The notes under the pieces were generated by a model. It had not been told where the DNA came from and did not search any database. It saw nothing but the letters and a program-made list of their open reading frames with translations. A stretch of 64,000 nt of DNA from NCBI RefSeq assembly GCF_001458215.1, contig NZ_CYTW01000003.1, positions 62,001 to 126,000 on the forward strand, in the 5' to 3' direction. The translations under genes were made by a program, and so were the position numbers. Source of the DNA: Shimia thalassica. GTDB taxonomy: Bacteria > Pseudomonadota > Alphaproteobacteria > Rhodobacterales > Rhodobacteraceae. This document shows positions 8,974 to 18,296 of this stretch, in pieces (the stretch's first letter is position 1; each line of letters opens with the position of its first letter).

Positions 8974-9612
8974 CTAACGCACAGGATCAAATCGCGCATT
9001 TGACAATGAACAATCTCTAACGACATCTTGGCCACATGGAACAGGCGAGAGATCTTTAGACAAGCACACTCGCGCCTCTTGGATAAAGCTGTCACGACAT
9101 GTGATCGTTATCATGTCGGGCTCAAGCTGTGGGTTTGCTTTCAAAAAGGCATCTTCAACAACTGAGGCGGGCAGTTTGATCGTCTTGTCCAGTTTGCGAA
9201 AAACAGCGGGACGAGTGACACTTTCATAGGCTTTCCGCGACAACGCATAATACCCCTCGGCAGACAGGCCAGAACAGCGCCCGTGCTTTTTCCACTGATA
9301 CCAAGCAAGTCCGGATGTCCCCATGATGTCTGCCATTTCATGTGTCATGGATTTTGGGGGATTCCGGTGTACGGTGTTACAGAATTCAGGCCATCCGCGA
9401 TGGTATTGCGGCCAGAGACCGTGCAGCACCCAGCCGAAGTCTTCATCATAGTCACATTGGGGCGAGTTTCGTGCATCGCCTTCGATGGCGCACCAGTTCG
9501 GTGACCAGCTCAGTGCCATGACATAATAGTCGAATTCGCCCGATTTGTGGGTTTGTGCCGACGCCGAAGTTGCAAGCAAAAGCATGCCGAGCAGGATTTT
9601 CACGATTTGCAT
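8974..9612 (-). CDS. Ribonuclease T2 family protein
   Basis: The 212-residue secreted protein has a signal peptide (MQIVKILLGMLLLATSASA). It carries both catalytic segments of the T2 family: CAS1 as GWVLHGLWPQY near residue 85, and CAS2 as WYQWKKHGRCSG near residue 130, giving the two catalytic His residues and the Glu/Lys neighbourhood (here WKKHG in place of WxKHG with an E two residues earlier in many relatives). Eight cysteines suit disulfides in the periplasm. These enzymes cleave RNA through 2',3'-cyclic intermediates. A 2',3'-cyclic nucleotide phosphodiesterase gene lies at 15204-17075 and could act on the products. Confidence 0.88.
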   Translation of the reverse strand: MQIVKILLGMLLLATSASAQTHKSGEFDYYVMALSWSPNWCAIEGDARNSPQCDYDEDFGWVLHGLWPQYHRGWPEFCNTVHRNPPKSMTHEMADIMGTSGLAWYQWKKHGRCSGLSAEGYYALSRKAYESVTRPAVFRKLDKTIKLPASVVEDAFLKANPQLEPDMITITCRDSFIQEARVCLSKDLSPVPCGQDVVRDCSLSNARFDPVR

Positions 9613-9744
9613 TCACTCTTCCCTTATTCCAACGTTGCTACTATATAGGCCAGAAGTTCCCCGACAACGGAAACCCGCACCCTTCAAAAGGTGCCGCCTG
9701 CGAAGTCAGGCAACGGGGAAGATATATGTGAAGGAGAAGTGCAA

Positions 9745-10503
9745 ATGGCTAAATTGCTGCACCCCAAGGCGACTGCCGTATGGCTTGTGGATAACACCAC
9801 ACTCAGCTTCAAACAGATTGCTGATTTTGTCGGTATGCACGAACTGGAAATCCAGGGCATCGCTGACGGCGATGTGGCAACCGGTGTGAAGGGCTTTGAC
9901 CCTGTCGCCAACAGCCAGCTGACCCAGGAAGAGATTGACGCGGCCGAAAAGAACCCGCTGCTCAAGCTCAAGCTGAAATTCAACGCCGCTGCTGCTGGTG
10001 AAGAAAAGCGTCGTGGTCCTCGTTATACACCGTTGTCGAAACGTCAGGACCGTCCGGCCTCGATCTTGTGGTTGGTCAAATTCCACCCGGAACTGTCCGA
10101 CGGTCAGGTTTCGAAACTTGTCGGAACAACCAAACCGACAATTCAGGCGATCCGCGAGCGGACGCACTGGAACATTGCCAACATTCAGCCGATTGATCCC
10201 GTTGCCTTGGGCCTGTGTAAGCAGTCCGAGCTTGACGCCGTTGTGCAAAAAGCCGCTGCCAAGAAAGCCGCAGACGGTAGCGTGATGAGCGATGATGAAC
10301 GTCGCAAGCTGGTGTCGACCGAACAGTCGCTGGACATGGAAGCCGAGCCCAGAATTCCTTCGGCGATTGAAGGTCTTGAGACATTCTCGCTTACTGACAA
10401 CGACACCAACGATGAAGATGATCCAAGCAAGAGCGACTACTCGGACGCTGACAGCTTTTTCAATCTTCCCGGAAGCGATACCGACGAAGACGAGCAGCCC
10501 TGA
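9745..10503 (+). CDS. trcR: Cell-cycle transcriptional regulator TrcR (DUF1013)
   Basis: The 252-residue protein starts MAKLLHPKATAVWLVDNTTL, followed by SFKQIADFVGMHELEIQGIADG, and has a second helix-turn-helix-like block DGQVSKLVGTTKPTIQAIRER. This is the DUF1013 family, named TrcR in Caulobacter and relatives, a conserved alphaproteobacterial DNA-binding regulator linked to cell-cycle transcription. The tail beyond residue 190 is acidic and less conserved. An ATG at 9745 with AAGGAGAAG upstream fits the family N terminus; an in-frame start at 9691 is rejected. Monocistronic, with a terminator downstream. Confidence 0.92.
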   Translation: MAKLLHPKATAVWLVDNTTLSFKQIADFVGMHELEIQGIADGDVATGVKGFDPVANSQLTQEEIDAAEKNPLLKLKLKFNAAAAGEEKRRGPRYTPLSKRQDRPASILWLVKFHPELSDGQVSKLVGTTKPTIQAIRERTHWNIANIQPIDPVALGLCKQSELDAVVQKAAAKKAADGSVMSDDERRKLVSTEQSLDMEAEPRIPSAIEGLETFSLTDNDTNDEDDPSKSDYSDADSFFNLPGSDTDEDEQP

Positions 10504-10528
10504 TTTTCAGGTCCGCAATCAAGTCTCT

Positions 10529-10558
10529 AGGCCGTTCCGATTGGGGCGGCCTTTTTTG
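10529..10558 (+). terminator. Terminator after trcR
   Basis: AGGCCG and CGGCCT arms enclose a 12-nt loop and are followed by TTTTT, 25 nt after the stop. Confidence 0.8.
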
Positions 10559-10601
10559 TTTAAGAGGGGAGGGAAGCGCACCTTTTGCGCCTGACAGTGG
10601 C

Positions 10602-11192
10602 CTAGAGCGCCTTGCGCGCCGTAAGCGCCGCGCCGATGGTACCTTCGTCCAGATAATCCAGCTCGCCACCAATCGGGACACCTTGCGCCAAGGATGTCAG
10701 GCGCACGCGCTCCTCGAGTTGATCCGCGATATAATGGGCTGTGGTTTGGCCATCCACAGTAGCATTCAGCGCAAGGATCACTTCGGAAATATGTTCGGAC
10801 TCCACCCTGTCTAGCAATCGGGGGATCGAGAGGTCTTCGGGACCAACGCCGTCCAGCGGAGACAAAGTTCCTCCCAACACATGATACCGGCCTCGAAACA
10901 CATTGGCTCGTTCCATCGCCCACAGGTCAGAGACGTCTTCCACCACGCAAAGCTCGCCCGTTGCGCGTTTTTCATTACTGCAAATATCGCAAATCTCGGT
11001 TGTGCCGACATTCCCGCAATTCAGGCATTCCCGCGCTGTGACAGCAACGGCCTGCATCGCATCTGACAAAGGTGTCAAAAGCAATGCGCGTTTGCGGATC
11101 AGGTGAAGCACCGCACGGCGGGCAGAACGAGGGCCAAGCCCGGGGAGCTTGGCCATCAGTTCGATAAGGTTTTCAATTTCATTGTTGCTCAT
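10602..11192 (-). CDS. recR: Recombination protein RecR
   Basis: The 196-residue protein has the N-terminal helix-hairpin-helix segment ([20 protein letters not shown]), a four-Cys zinc finger ([16 protein letters not shown], residues 57-72), a Toprim domain ([16 protein letters not shown]) and the C-terminal [18 protein letters not shown]alker-B-like end. RecR works with RecO and RecF to load RecA at gaps. It is the third gene of the dnaX-ybaB-recR group on the minus strand, the conserved bacterial order. Confidence 0.97.
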   Translation of the reverse strand: MSNNEIENLIELMAKLPGLGPRSARRAVLHLIRKRALLLTPLSDAMQAVAVTARECLNCGNVGTTEICDICSNEKRATGELCVVEDVSDLWAMERANVFRGRYHVLGGTLSPLDGVGPEDLSIPRLLDRVESEHISEVILALNATVDGQTTAHYIADQLEERVRLTSLAQGVPIGGELDYLDEGTIGAALTARKAL

Positions 11193-11279
11193 GACACACC
11201 CTATGCATCGCGCAGTTTAGAGAAAAGCTGACGCATTCTGATTGGTGAAAGCAAGATGAAACCGGGGGTTGGCACCCGT

Positions 11280-11624
11280 TTAGAAAGGCATCTTGAAGTC
11301 AGCCGGAAGGCCAAGATCACCCGCGATCTTTTGCATTTCTTCCTGAGCCCGTTCTGCGGCCTTGGTTTGCGCGTCTTTGATGGCAGCAAGGATCAGGTCT
11401 TCGACAACTTCTTTGTCGTCACCGTTAAAGATCGACGGGTCGATATCGAGCGCCTTGAGTTCGCCTTTGGCGGTGGCGGTCGCTTTGACCAGGCCTGCAC
11501 CGCTTTCGCCGGTGACCGTCACATTGTTCAGGTCTTCTTGCATCTGGGCCATTTTGGCTTGGGCTTCCTGAGCCTGCTTCATCATTTTGGCCATGTCGCC
11601 AAGTTGACCGAGTCCTTTAAGCAT
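11280..11624 (-). CDS. YbaB/EbfC family nucleoid-associated protein
   Basis: The 114-residue protein starts with a Met- and Gln-rich helix (MLKGLGQLGDMAKMMKQAQEAQAKMAQMQ), typical of the YbaB/EbfC family. These are small dimeric proteins that bind DNA and coat the nucleoid. The core GLVKATATAKGELKALDIDPSIF and the later VEDLILAAIKDAQTKA segments are also diagnostic. It lies between dnaX and recR as in most bacteria, which supports the assignment. Confidence 0.95.
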   Translation of the reverse strand: MLKGLGQLGDMAKMMKQAQEAQAKMAQMQEDLNNVTVTGESGAGLVKATATAKGELKALDIDPSIFNGDDKEVVEDLILAAIKDAQTKAAERAQEEMQKIAGDLGLPADFKMPF

Positions 11625-11707
11625 TCTTTGTCTCCTGCGTATTCGGGGCGGCTCTGCCGCGGAAAGGGGTGAAGTCTATATCGTATCTGTTGCGGCGAAG
11701 GGCAAGA

Positions 11708-13462
11708 TCAGTCCTCTTCAAAGGGATCCCATTCGTCTTCGACCTCTGGCAGCGCATCGGCCAAAGCTTCGTTAGCAATCTCTTGTTGGGTTTTGATCTC
11801 GGTGATCTTGGCTTTCGGGAAAAGCTCGATCACGGCTTGTACCATCGGATGCTTTAGGGCTTCGTCCCGCAGAGCATTTTCGGCGGCGTTCCGTTTTTCA
11901 ACGATGGTTTCTGTGCCGCCCTGATTCACCAATGTCACGGCCCAACGATTACCGGTCCACGACTGAAGCCGCGCACCCAAGCGTTGTGCAAGATCGGAAG
12001 GGGCCGTCGGGGTGGGTTCGAATTCAATCCGCCCGGGGCGATAGCTGACCAAACGCAGATCCGCCTCGACATCCATCAGCAGCTTGCCGTCACGGTTTTT
12101 GCGGATCAATTCGATCACATGGTCAAACGTGGCGTAACGCGCCAGTGCATCATCCACCTGCGGCGCCAAAGCCGTGACTGTGCCACCCGCCGCGCCGGAA
12201 ACCTGAGACGTGCCATAGGCCGTTGCATTCCCTCCTGCGCCACCGGCAATCTGGCCTCCGCCACCGCCGGGTCCACCTGTCGGAACAGGCGGCACAGGCG
12301 TATTTTGCAGTTTGCGCACCAATTCCTCGGGGCTGGGCAGGTCTGCGACATGGGTCAGGCGAATAATCGCCATTTCGGCCGCCATCATCGCATTGGGGGC
12401 AGCGGCGACTTCTTCCAGCGCTTTCAAAAGCATCTGCCACATGCGTGTCATCACGCGCATCGGCAGCTTGCCAGCCATATCAATACCGCGTCCGCGTTCA
12501 TCCGGCCCGATTGTAGGATCATCAGCGGCGTCAGGCGTGATTTTGACAACACTCACCCAGTGGGTGATTTCTGCCAGATCCCGCAGCACAGCCATCGGAT
12601 CGGCGCCATCCGCATATTGTGCGGACAACTCGGAAAGGGCCGCAGCAGCATCCCCTTTCATAATCATATCGAAAAGATCGAGCACACGCCCACGATCCGC
12701 AAGCCCGAGCATGGCACGCACCTGATCGGCGGTGGTTTCTCCGGCGCCGTGGCTGATGGCCTGATCCAGCAATGACGTCGCATCCCGGGCCGAGCCTTCG
12801 GCGGCGCGCGTGATCAGGGCCAGCGCCTCGTCTGTGATCTCTGCACTCTCGGCCGTGGCGATCTTGCGCAGGAGCGCAATCTGGTCTTCAGGTTCGATGC
12901 GGCGCAGGTCAAACCGCTGACACCGCGACAGAACGGTAACGGGCACTTTGCGAATCTCGGTTGTCGCAAAGATGAATTTGACGTGTGCGGGCGGTTCCTC
13001 CAGCGTTTTAAGCAATGCGTTGAAGGCGCTGGTCGACAACATGTGAACTTCGTCGATGATGTAAATCTTGTAGCGGGCACTGGCCGCGCGATAGTGCACA
13101 CTGTCGATGATTTCGCGGATGTCGTTTACGCCGGTACGGCTGGCGGCATCCATCTCCATGACATCGACATGGCGCCCTTCCATAATCGCCTTGCAGTGCT
13201 CGCATTCGCCACAAGGTTCGGTTGTCGGGCCACCATTTCCGTCGGGGCCAATACAGTTCATGCCCTTGGCGATAATACGGGCGGTGGTCGTTTTCCCCGT
13301 TCCGCGAATGCCGGTCATGACAAAGGCTTGTGCAATCCGGTCCGCCTCAAACGCGTTTTTAAGCGTGCGCACCATGGCCGTTTGCCCAACGAGGTCGACA
13401 AAGGTCTCGGGGCGATATTTGCGGGCGAGTACCTGATAGCCTGTGTCGGGTGTGTCGGTCAT
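11708..13462 (-). CDS. dnaX: DNA polymerase III subunits gamma and tau
   Basis: The 584-residue AAA+ clamp-loader ATPase has Walker A GIRGTGKTTTARI (residues 51-63), a four-Cys zinc site (CIGPDGNGGPTTEPCGECEHC), Walker B IIDEVHMLS and the following FNALLKTLEEPP, and sensor 1 FATTEIRKVP. A Gly/Pro-rich linker near residue 400 (VPTGGPGGGGGQIAGG) separates the clamp-loader part from the tau-specific C-terminal domain. It loads the beta clamp and tethers polymerases. No clear slippery heptamer for the gamma form was identified. Confidence 0.97.
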   Translation of the reverse strand: MTDTPDTGYQVLARKYRPETFVDLVGQTAMVRTLKNAFEADRIAQAFVMTGIRGTGKTTTARIIAKGMNCIGPDGNGGPTTEPCGECEHCKAIMEGRHVDVMEMDAASRTGVNDIREIIDSVHYRAASARYKIYIIDEVHMLSTSAFNALLKTLEEPPAHVKFIFATTEIRKVPVTVLSRCQRFDLRRIEPEDQIALLRKIATAESAEITDEALALITRAAEGSARDATSLLDQAISHGAGETTADQVRAMLGLADRGRVLDLFDMIMKGDAAAALSELSAQYADGADPMAVLRDLAEITHWVSVVKITPDAADDPTIGPDERGRGIDMAGKLPMRVMTRMWQMLLKALEEVAAAPNAMMAAEMAIIRLTHVADLPSPEELVRKLQNTPVPPVPTGGPGGGGGQIAGGAGGNATAYGTSQVSGAAGGTVTALAPQVDDALARYATFDHVIELIRKNRDGKLLMDVEADLRLVSYRPGRIEFEPTPTAPSDLAQRLGARLQSWTGNRWAVTLVNQGGTETIVEKRNAAENALRDEALKHPMVQAVIELFPKAKITEIKTQQEIANEALADALPEVEDEWDPFEED

Positions 13463-13663
13463 AAGGTGCTTTCGGTGCAGGTTCGGATTCGTAGTCGATT
13501 GACAAGGTATGCCGGGCAGAGCGGCGCGTCTACCGGATTGCCAAGGCTTTCTGTGTCATCCGCGCCGTTGGGCCAATGTTGCGCTGGCAAGTGTCGCGCC
13601 CTATTGGCCAGAGACCCGTGGTTGGGGTAAAGTTTGCAGGGATTAAAGTGAGTAGGGTACGGT

Positions 13664-14503
13664 ATGCGTCTGCGCGGGGTTCGAAAAAGTCAAAATGTAG
13701 AAGATCGTCGCGGACGCGGTGGCGGGCGTGGTCTTGGTCTTGGTGGGGTTGGGCTTTTGGTTGTTCTGGCAATCGGATATTTCGCCGGCATCGATATGAC
13801 CCCTTTGCTTGAGAACGCGACTGCGCCACAACAAAGCAGTGCATCCCGTGAATTGTCAGACGAAGAACAGCAAGCAGGCGCCTTTTCCGCCGCGGTGCTG
13901 GGAACAACCGAACAGGTCTGGGACCGCGTATTCCAAGAGCAATTGGGGCAGGTCTATCAACCGCCCGTCCTTGTCTTGTTTTCCGGTGTGACCCAAAGCC
14001 CTTGCGGAGGCGCGAGCGGCGCGACAGGCCCTTTTTATTGTCCTGCCGATGAAAAGGCGTACCTCGACACAGACTTTTTCGCCACCATGGCCCGCCAATT
14101 GCAGGCAGGAGGTGATTTCGCTGCGGCTTATGTGATCGCGCATGAGGTCGCCCACCATGTTCAAAACGAACTAGGTATACTGGGCGAGGTAAACAGAGTG
14201 CGGCAACGGGTTTCCGAAGTCGAAGCCAATGCGCTGACCGTTCGGTTAGAGTTGCAGGCGGATTGCCTGTCCGGAGTTTGGGCGCGCAACGTTGACGGAT
14301 TGTTGGAACCCGGTGACATGGAAGAAGCCCTAAACGCGGCGCGCATGATTGGTGATGACCATTTGCAGGCGCGCGCAGGGCGCGTCCCGCAACCCCACAC
14401 CTTTACACACGGGACGTCGGCCCAACGCGCCGGTTGGTTCAAGCGCGGATACGATAGCGGTGAAATTCGGGTATGTGACACCTTTGGAGCATCACGCTTG
14501 TGA
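13664..14503 (+). CDS. Neutral zinc metallopeptidase, YpfJ family
   Basis: The 279-residue protein has a charged Arg/Gly-rich N terminus, one membrane helix (GLGLGGVGLLVVLAIGYFAG, residues 23-42), and a periplasmic domain with the zinc motif HEVAHHVQ near residue 161. The segments TQSPCGGASGATGPFYCPAD and LELQADCLSGVW complete the signature of the YpfJ (COG2321) family of predicted neutral zinc peptidases. The third ligand is probably in ELQADC. Its substrates are not known. The stop overlaps the GTG of the next gene, so the two genes form one unit. Confidence 0.88.
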   Translation: MRLRGVRKSQNVEDRRGRGGGRGLGLGGVGLLVVLAIGYFAGIDMTPLLENATAPQQSSASRELSDEEQQAGAFSAAVLGTTEQVWDRVFQEQLGQVYQPPVLVLFSGVTQSPCGGASGATGPFYCPADEKAYLDTDFFATMARQLQAGGDFAAAYVIAHEVAHHVQNELGILGEVNRVRQRVSEVEANALTVRLELQADCLSGVWARNVDGLLEPGDMEEALNAARMIGDDHLQARAGRVPQPHTFTHGTSAQRAGWFKRGYDSGEIRVCDTFGASRL

Positions 14504-14982
14504 GCTTTGAAATTGCGTCTCTAGAAGCAGGCGGGGGCACCTTGGGAATATGTCCGATTCCCGGGCGGGACGGGGGCTATGCCGCCGATTTGGATTTGCT
14601 ACTTCAATGGAAGCCGCAGATGGTTTTGACCATGACCGAACGGGTGGAACTTGAGCGTGTTGGCGCGAGGGACTTTGCCCAAGACCTTAGAGACGCTGGC
14701 ATCGACTGGATACACTTGCCGATCCGAGATTTCGGGGCACCACAGGGCCAAACTCTGGATCGATGGGCGCAGGCCAGTGCAAACGTCAAAACCATCTTGA
14801 ACGATGGCGGGCGTGTTCTGGTGCATTGTTTTGGGGGATGCGGACGGTCGGGCATGGCGATCATGCGAGTGATGGTGGAACTTGGTGAAGAACCGGATGC
14901 GGCGCTGGCGCGGCTGCGCAGTGTGCGGCCATGCGCCCTTGAAACTGCACGCCAGATAGACTGGGCGCGCAACGGTCAATAG
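14500..14982 (+). CDS. Dual-specificity/tyrosine phosphatase-like protein
   Basis: The 160-residue protein has the P-loop HCFGGCGRSG near residue 109, matching the HCxxGxxRS catalytic motif of Cys-based phosphatases, and an upstream Asp in LPIRDFGAP that can serve as general acid. The start is GTG, overlapping the metallopeptidase stop as GTGA, so translation is probably coupled. The substrate (protein, lipid or nucleotide) is not evident. A cytoplasmic location is likely because there is no signal peptide. Confidence 0.85.
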   Translation: MSFEIASLEAGGGTLGICPIPGRDGGYAADLDLLLQWKPQMVLTMTERVELERVGARDFAQDLRDAGIDWIHLPIRDFGAPQGQTLDRWAQASANVKTILNDGGRVLVHCFGGCGRSGMAIMRVMVELGEEPDAALARLRSVRPCALETARQIDWARNGQ

Positions 14983-15063
14983 AGCACGCCGGCAACAGAA
15001 GGGCGTTCAAGCCGCGCGCAAATGCGAGTTCGCCGGGCTACAAAACGTAAGAGGGAATAAGGT

Positions 15064-15157
15064 GAGAGGTTGGACATCGACCCAAGCGGGGCTCGTTGTG
15101 GCTGCTTCCTTCCGGACCTGACCAGGTTGGCGAGGCGCCTGCCCGCGCCAACCTCTC
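15064..15157 (-). ncRNA. ffs: Signal recognition particle RNA (4.5S type)
   Basis: Read on the minus strand, this short gene contains the nearly universal SRP domain IV core GGTCAGGTCCGGAAGGAAGC, with the GGAA tetraloop. The ends GAGAGGTTGG and CCAACCTCTC pair to close a hairpin of about 94 nt, the size of bacterial 4.5S RNA. It binds Ffh and targets membrane proteins co-translationally. It lies between the phosphatase and cpdB genes; ends are set by the terminal stem. Confidence 0.93.
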
Positions 15158-15203
15158 GAGGGGTCATATATGCGGTCGGTGCGTCTGATGCAAGCCGAAG
15201 CCG

Positions 15204-17075
15204 TCACGCAAGATCATAACGACAGAGTAAAAATCCGTCGGGCTGTTTCGAGACAAGGGTCACATCCGATGACGTCTGCAAATAGGGTTGCGCGGCGGGC
15301 CCGGTTGGAAACGTGGCCGCCGCACCAGAAACCGGCGCGAAGGCCCATGGGCATTGTGGTTTGCCCAACCTCCCATCAACATCTACCAGATAGGCAGTGA
15401 TCAGATCGCGTACCTTGGTCGTCTTTTCCAGAATGATCCGGTCGGGCGTGATGTGAGGGACATACCCCCCGCCTCCAGCGCGATAGTTGTTTACCGCAAC
15501 AACGAATTTTTGGGCCGGATCAATTGGTGCCCCTTCAAACTGGACGTCATGTATGCGGTTTGCGGCTGGGTTCTGAATACTGCCATCGCGGCCATATCGG
15601 GCGGGTTGGGACAGGTCGATTCTGTACCGCACTCCAAAAATTGTATCGCTGTTGTACGGGGGGAACTCAGGATCAAGCAAAGGCTGGTCCCCTTGATCCG
15701 GCAGAATCTGGCGATAGATGCTCGCGGACATTTCTAACCAGTCTACAAGCTCGGCTCCTGTCATGACCAACGCACAGATGTCATTCGGGAAGTATTGGAG
15801 ATCGGTAATGTGGCTGAGGGCGATAGGTCCCGCCGGTATGTCGGTGAAATGCGCCGTCCCGCCACGACCGCCGCATTTCTGTGGCGCACTTGCCGAGAGC
15901 AGCGGAAGTTCCGCATAGGGGGTGCCGGACAGCTGTGCCTTTACGTATCGGGCTTGTGCTTCGGCCACGACCTGAACGCCCATGTTGCCGGGCAGCAGAC
16001 CAAAATAGCTGTGAAGGGGTTGATCAACGCGCCCCACGGGGCGGCGAATTTCGTCCAGAAGCCAGTTGTGGGCTGGTTGCAGGATCTCGACCAAAGCAGG
16101 GTCTTCTTGGGCCGCCTCGGGGGAGGCATCCAGCAATTCGGCATGCACCGAAGTGACGCTCCATCCGGAGTCTGTTGGTGATAGAGTCAGGTCGAACTTG
16201 CCGAGAAAACGCCCGCCCGCCGCCGGCATTAGTGCCGGAGTGCCATGTATACGCGCGTTTTCAGGATCAAGTGCGGGGTGATCCGGTTGACCTTTACCCG
16301 GAAAGGCGAGGTGGGAATGTCCCAGAACAAGCGCATCAATCCCTTTGATGTCCGCGACGCCAACACCGGCGTTTTCCATGCCCGCAAACACCGGCACACC
16401 ACTTAGGCCGGTATGGGCCAAGGCAATGATGACATCTGCCCCCTGCGATTTGAGGGAGGCCACACAGTCACGAGCCGTTTGCACGATGTCATGAGCAACC
16501 AGTTTTTCACCGATCCGCGAGCGATCCCAGCTTAATACCTGCGGCGGCATCACACCAAAAATCCCAATCTTGATGGTGTGCTGTGCACCTTCTTGATCGG
16601 TGACGGCCCGCTCAAGCATGACGTGGGGCTGCCATACACCTTTTGTTTCCGCAGCACCCGCCTTGGTTGGCACAAGATTGGCGCAAAGGCAGGGGAAATG
16701 GGCACCGGACAATGTACCCTTCAGGGCGCTCAGAGACAGGTTGAATTCGTGGTTCCCCAAAGCGGCCGCATCATATTTCAAATGGTTCATTGCCGAGATC
16801 ACTGGATTTTCGAGCGTGTCCGGTGGCGACAGGTCAACGAACAGGTCCGACAAAGGAGTGCCTTGCAGGAAATCACCGTTATCCAGCAACAGCGTGTTTT
16901 CTGATTTGGAACGTTCCGTGGCAATCACGCTGGCGACACGGCAAAGCGCGGGACGGTCGGATGCTGCATCCGCGTAATAGTCATAAGACAGCAGGTTGGC
17001 GTGCACATCGCTGGTTGCGAGGACCGTAAGAGCAACATTTTTCGAGTTTGAATTGAGCACTGTATTGGCTGCCAT
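15204..17075 (-). CDS. cpdB: 2',3'-cyclic-nucleotide 2'-phosphodiesterase/3'-nucleotidase
   Basis: The 623-residue protein has the metallophosphatase motifs LATSDVHANLLSYD, LLDNGDFLQGTPL, ALGNHEFN, ALAHTG and LGHSHLAFPG in the first 270 residues, followed by a 5'-nucleotidase C-terminal domain (VAVNNYRAGGGGY). It hydrolyses 2',3'-cyclic nucleotides and 3'-nucleotides. The ATG at 17075 gives a product without a signal peptide. An in-frame TTG at 17123 adds a hydrophobic MCVFVFLFSF stretch but lacks a Shine-Dalgarno, so location (usually periplasmic) is unsure. Confidence 0.92.
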   Translation of the reverse strand: MAANTVLNSNSKNVALTVLATSDVHANLLSYDYYADAASDRPALCRVASVIATERSKSENTLLLDNGDFLQGTPLSDLFVDLSPPDTLENPVISAMNHLKYDAAALGNHEFNLSLSALKGTLSGAHFPCLCANLVPTKAGAAETKGVWQPHVMLERAVTDQEGAQHTIKIGIFGVMPPQVLSWDRSRIGEKLVAHDIVQTARDCVASLKSQGADVIIALAHTGLSGVPVFAGMENAGVGVADIKGIDALVLGHSHLAFPGKGQPDHPALDPENARIHGTPALMPAAGGRFLGKFDLTLSPTDSGWSVTSVHAELLDASPEAAQEDPALVEILQPAHNWLLDEIRRPVGRVDQPLHSYFGLLPGNMGVQVVAEAQARYVKAQLSGTPYAELPLLSASAPQKCGGRGGTAHFTDIPAGPIALSHITDLQYFPNDICALVMTGAELVDWLEMSASIYRQILPDQGDQPLLDPEFPPYNSDTIFGVRYRIDLSQPARYGRDGSIQNPAANRIHDVQFEGAPIDPAQKFVVAVNNYRAGGGGYVPHITPDRIILEKTTKVRDLITAYLVDVDGRLGKPQCPWAFAPVSGAAATFPTGPAAQPYLQTSSDVTLVSKQPDGFLLCRYDLA

Positions 17076-17292
17076 TTCTGCATCGATAGTATTGAAAGAA
17101 AACAAGAAAACGAAAACGCACAAATTACCTGATTACAGAATCACCCTGACAGAAAATCTACAAGAGTAGAAATTCAGAAACTCCCCGGATCGAAAAGATA
17201 TTGTGCATTCACATCTTTATGACGGTGAACGGCCACCTTTCGATTGCCCGCCCGCGCAAGGCATGGCAATCGGAAGGGAACAGGAGACGCAC

Positions 17293-18261
17293 ATGAAACA
17301 TGCTGAAACGGTCACTTTTGGTGGTTCAGGTCTGGACCGGTTCGCGCATTTGCGCGGTGATGCCCAAGGATTAAGCAAAGCCAAGCAGTCTGCCGGAACA
17401 ACCGCGATTTTGCTGTGGCGCGGCAAACCGTTGGTACATGCCGAGGATCGCGGGACACTTGTCCGGCTTCCGATGGATCATGTTGTGCTGAAGGAAGCGA
17501 TTTCCGAGCCGATTTATCTCGGGCGGGAAGACAGCGGAGACTGCTTCGCCTACGATATTTCAAACTGGACGCCTGACGCCTTGGATAGTGATGCGCTGGA
17601 CAGTTTCCTTGATCGCAGTGAACAGCATCATCCGCTTTTGGACGCGGGGCAGGTGTTTTGTGAACTGCGCGGTATCATGCCCGAACTGAGCGCAAGAGAT
17701 GCGGAGCTGGCCGCGACGGCCAAGGCGGTTTTCGGCTGGCATCGATCCCACCGGTTCTGTGCCTTGTGTGGTGAGCAAAGCGTTATGGCTATGGCGGGTT
17801 GGCAGCGCGATTGCCCTTCTTGTGGGGGGCATCACTTTCCGCGCACCGATCCGGTTGTGATCATGTTGATCACGCGGGGCAACAACGTTCTGATGGGGCG
17901 CAGCCCGGGTTGGCCCGAAGGTATGTACTCGCTTCTTGCCGGATTTGTGGAGCCCGGAGAAACGCTTGAGGCCGCCGTGCGCCGCGAGGTTGTGGAAGAG
18001 GCCAACATCAAGGTCGGTGATGTCGAATATGTCGCCAGCCAGCCTTGGGCCTTTCCTTCATCCTTGATGTTTGGCTGTCGCGGCGAGGCATTGAGCGAAG
18101 AAATCACAGTGGATCCGGCCGAGCTGGAAGATGCCATGTGGGTCAGCCGCGAAGAGATGATGCAGGCCTTTACAGGGCAGCATCCTGTGCTGAAACCCGC
18201 GCGAAAAGGTGCAATTGCGCATTTCCTTCTGCGCAACTGGCTTGCAGACCGGATCGATTAA
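17293..18261 (+). CDS. nudC: NAD(+) diphosphatase, Nudix family
   Basis: The 322-residue protein has an N-terminal NudC domain, a four-Cys zinc ribbon (CALCGEQ...CPSCGG near residues 156-180), and a Nudix box, GFVEPGETLEAAVRREVVEE near residue 217, followed by the NudC hallmark ASQPWAFPSSLM. It cleaves NAD(H) and can remove the NAD cap from RNA. An ATG at 17293 with AGGAGA upstream is chosen over 17203 because the family N terminus begins there. Confidence 0.93.
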   Translation: MKHAETVTFGGSGLDRFAHLRGDAQGLSKAKQSAGTTAILLWRGKPLVHAEDRGTLVRLPMDHVVLKEAISEPIYLGREDSGDCFAYDISNWTPDALDSDALDSFLDRSEQHHPLLDAGQVFCELRGIMPELSARDAELAATAKAVFGWHRSHRFCALCGEQSVMAMAGWQRDCPSCGGHHFPRTDPVVIMLITRGNNVLMGRSPGWPEGMYSLLAGFVEPGETLEAAVRREVVEEANIKVGDVEYVASQPWAFPSSLMFGCRGEALSEEITVDPAELEDAMWVSREEMMQAFTGQHPVLKPARKGAIAHFLLRNWLADRID

Positions 18262-18296
18262 CGCGAAACTGATAAAAACACCCTAAGAGCAGTGAT

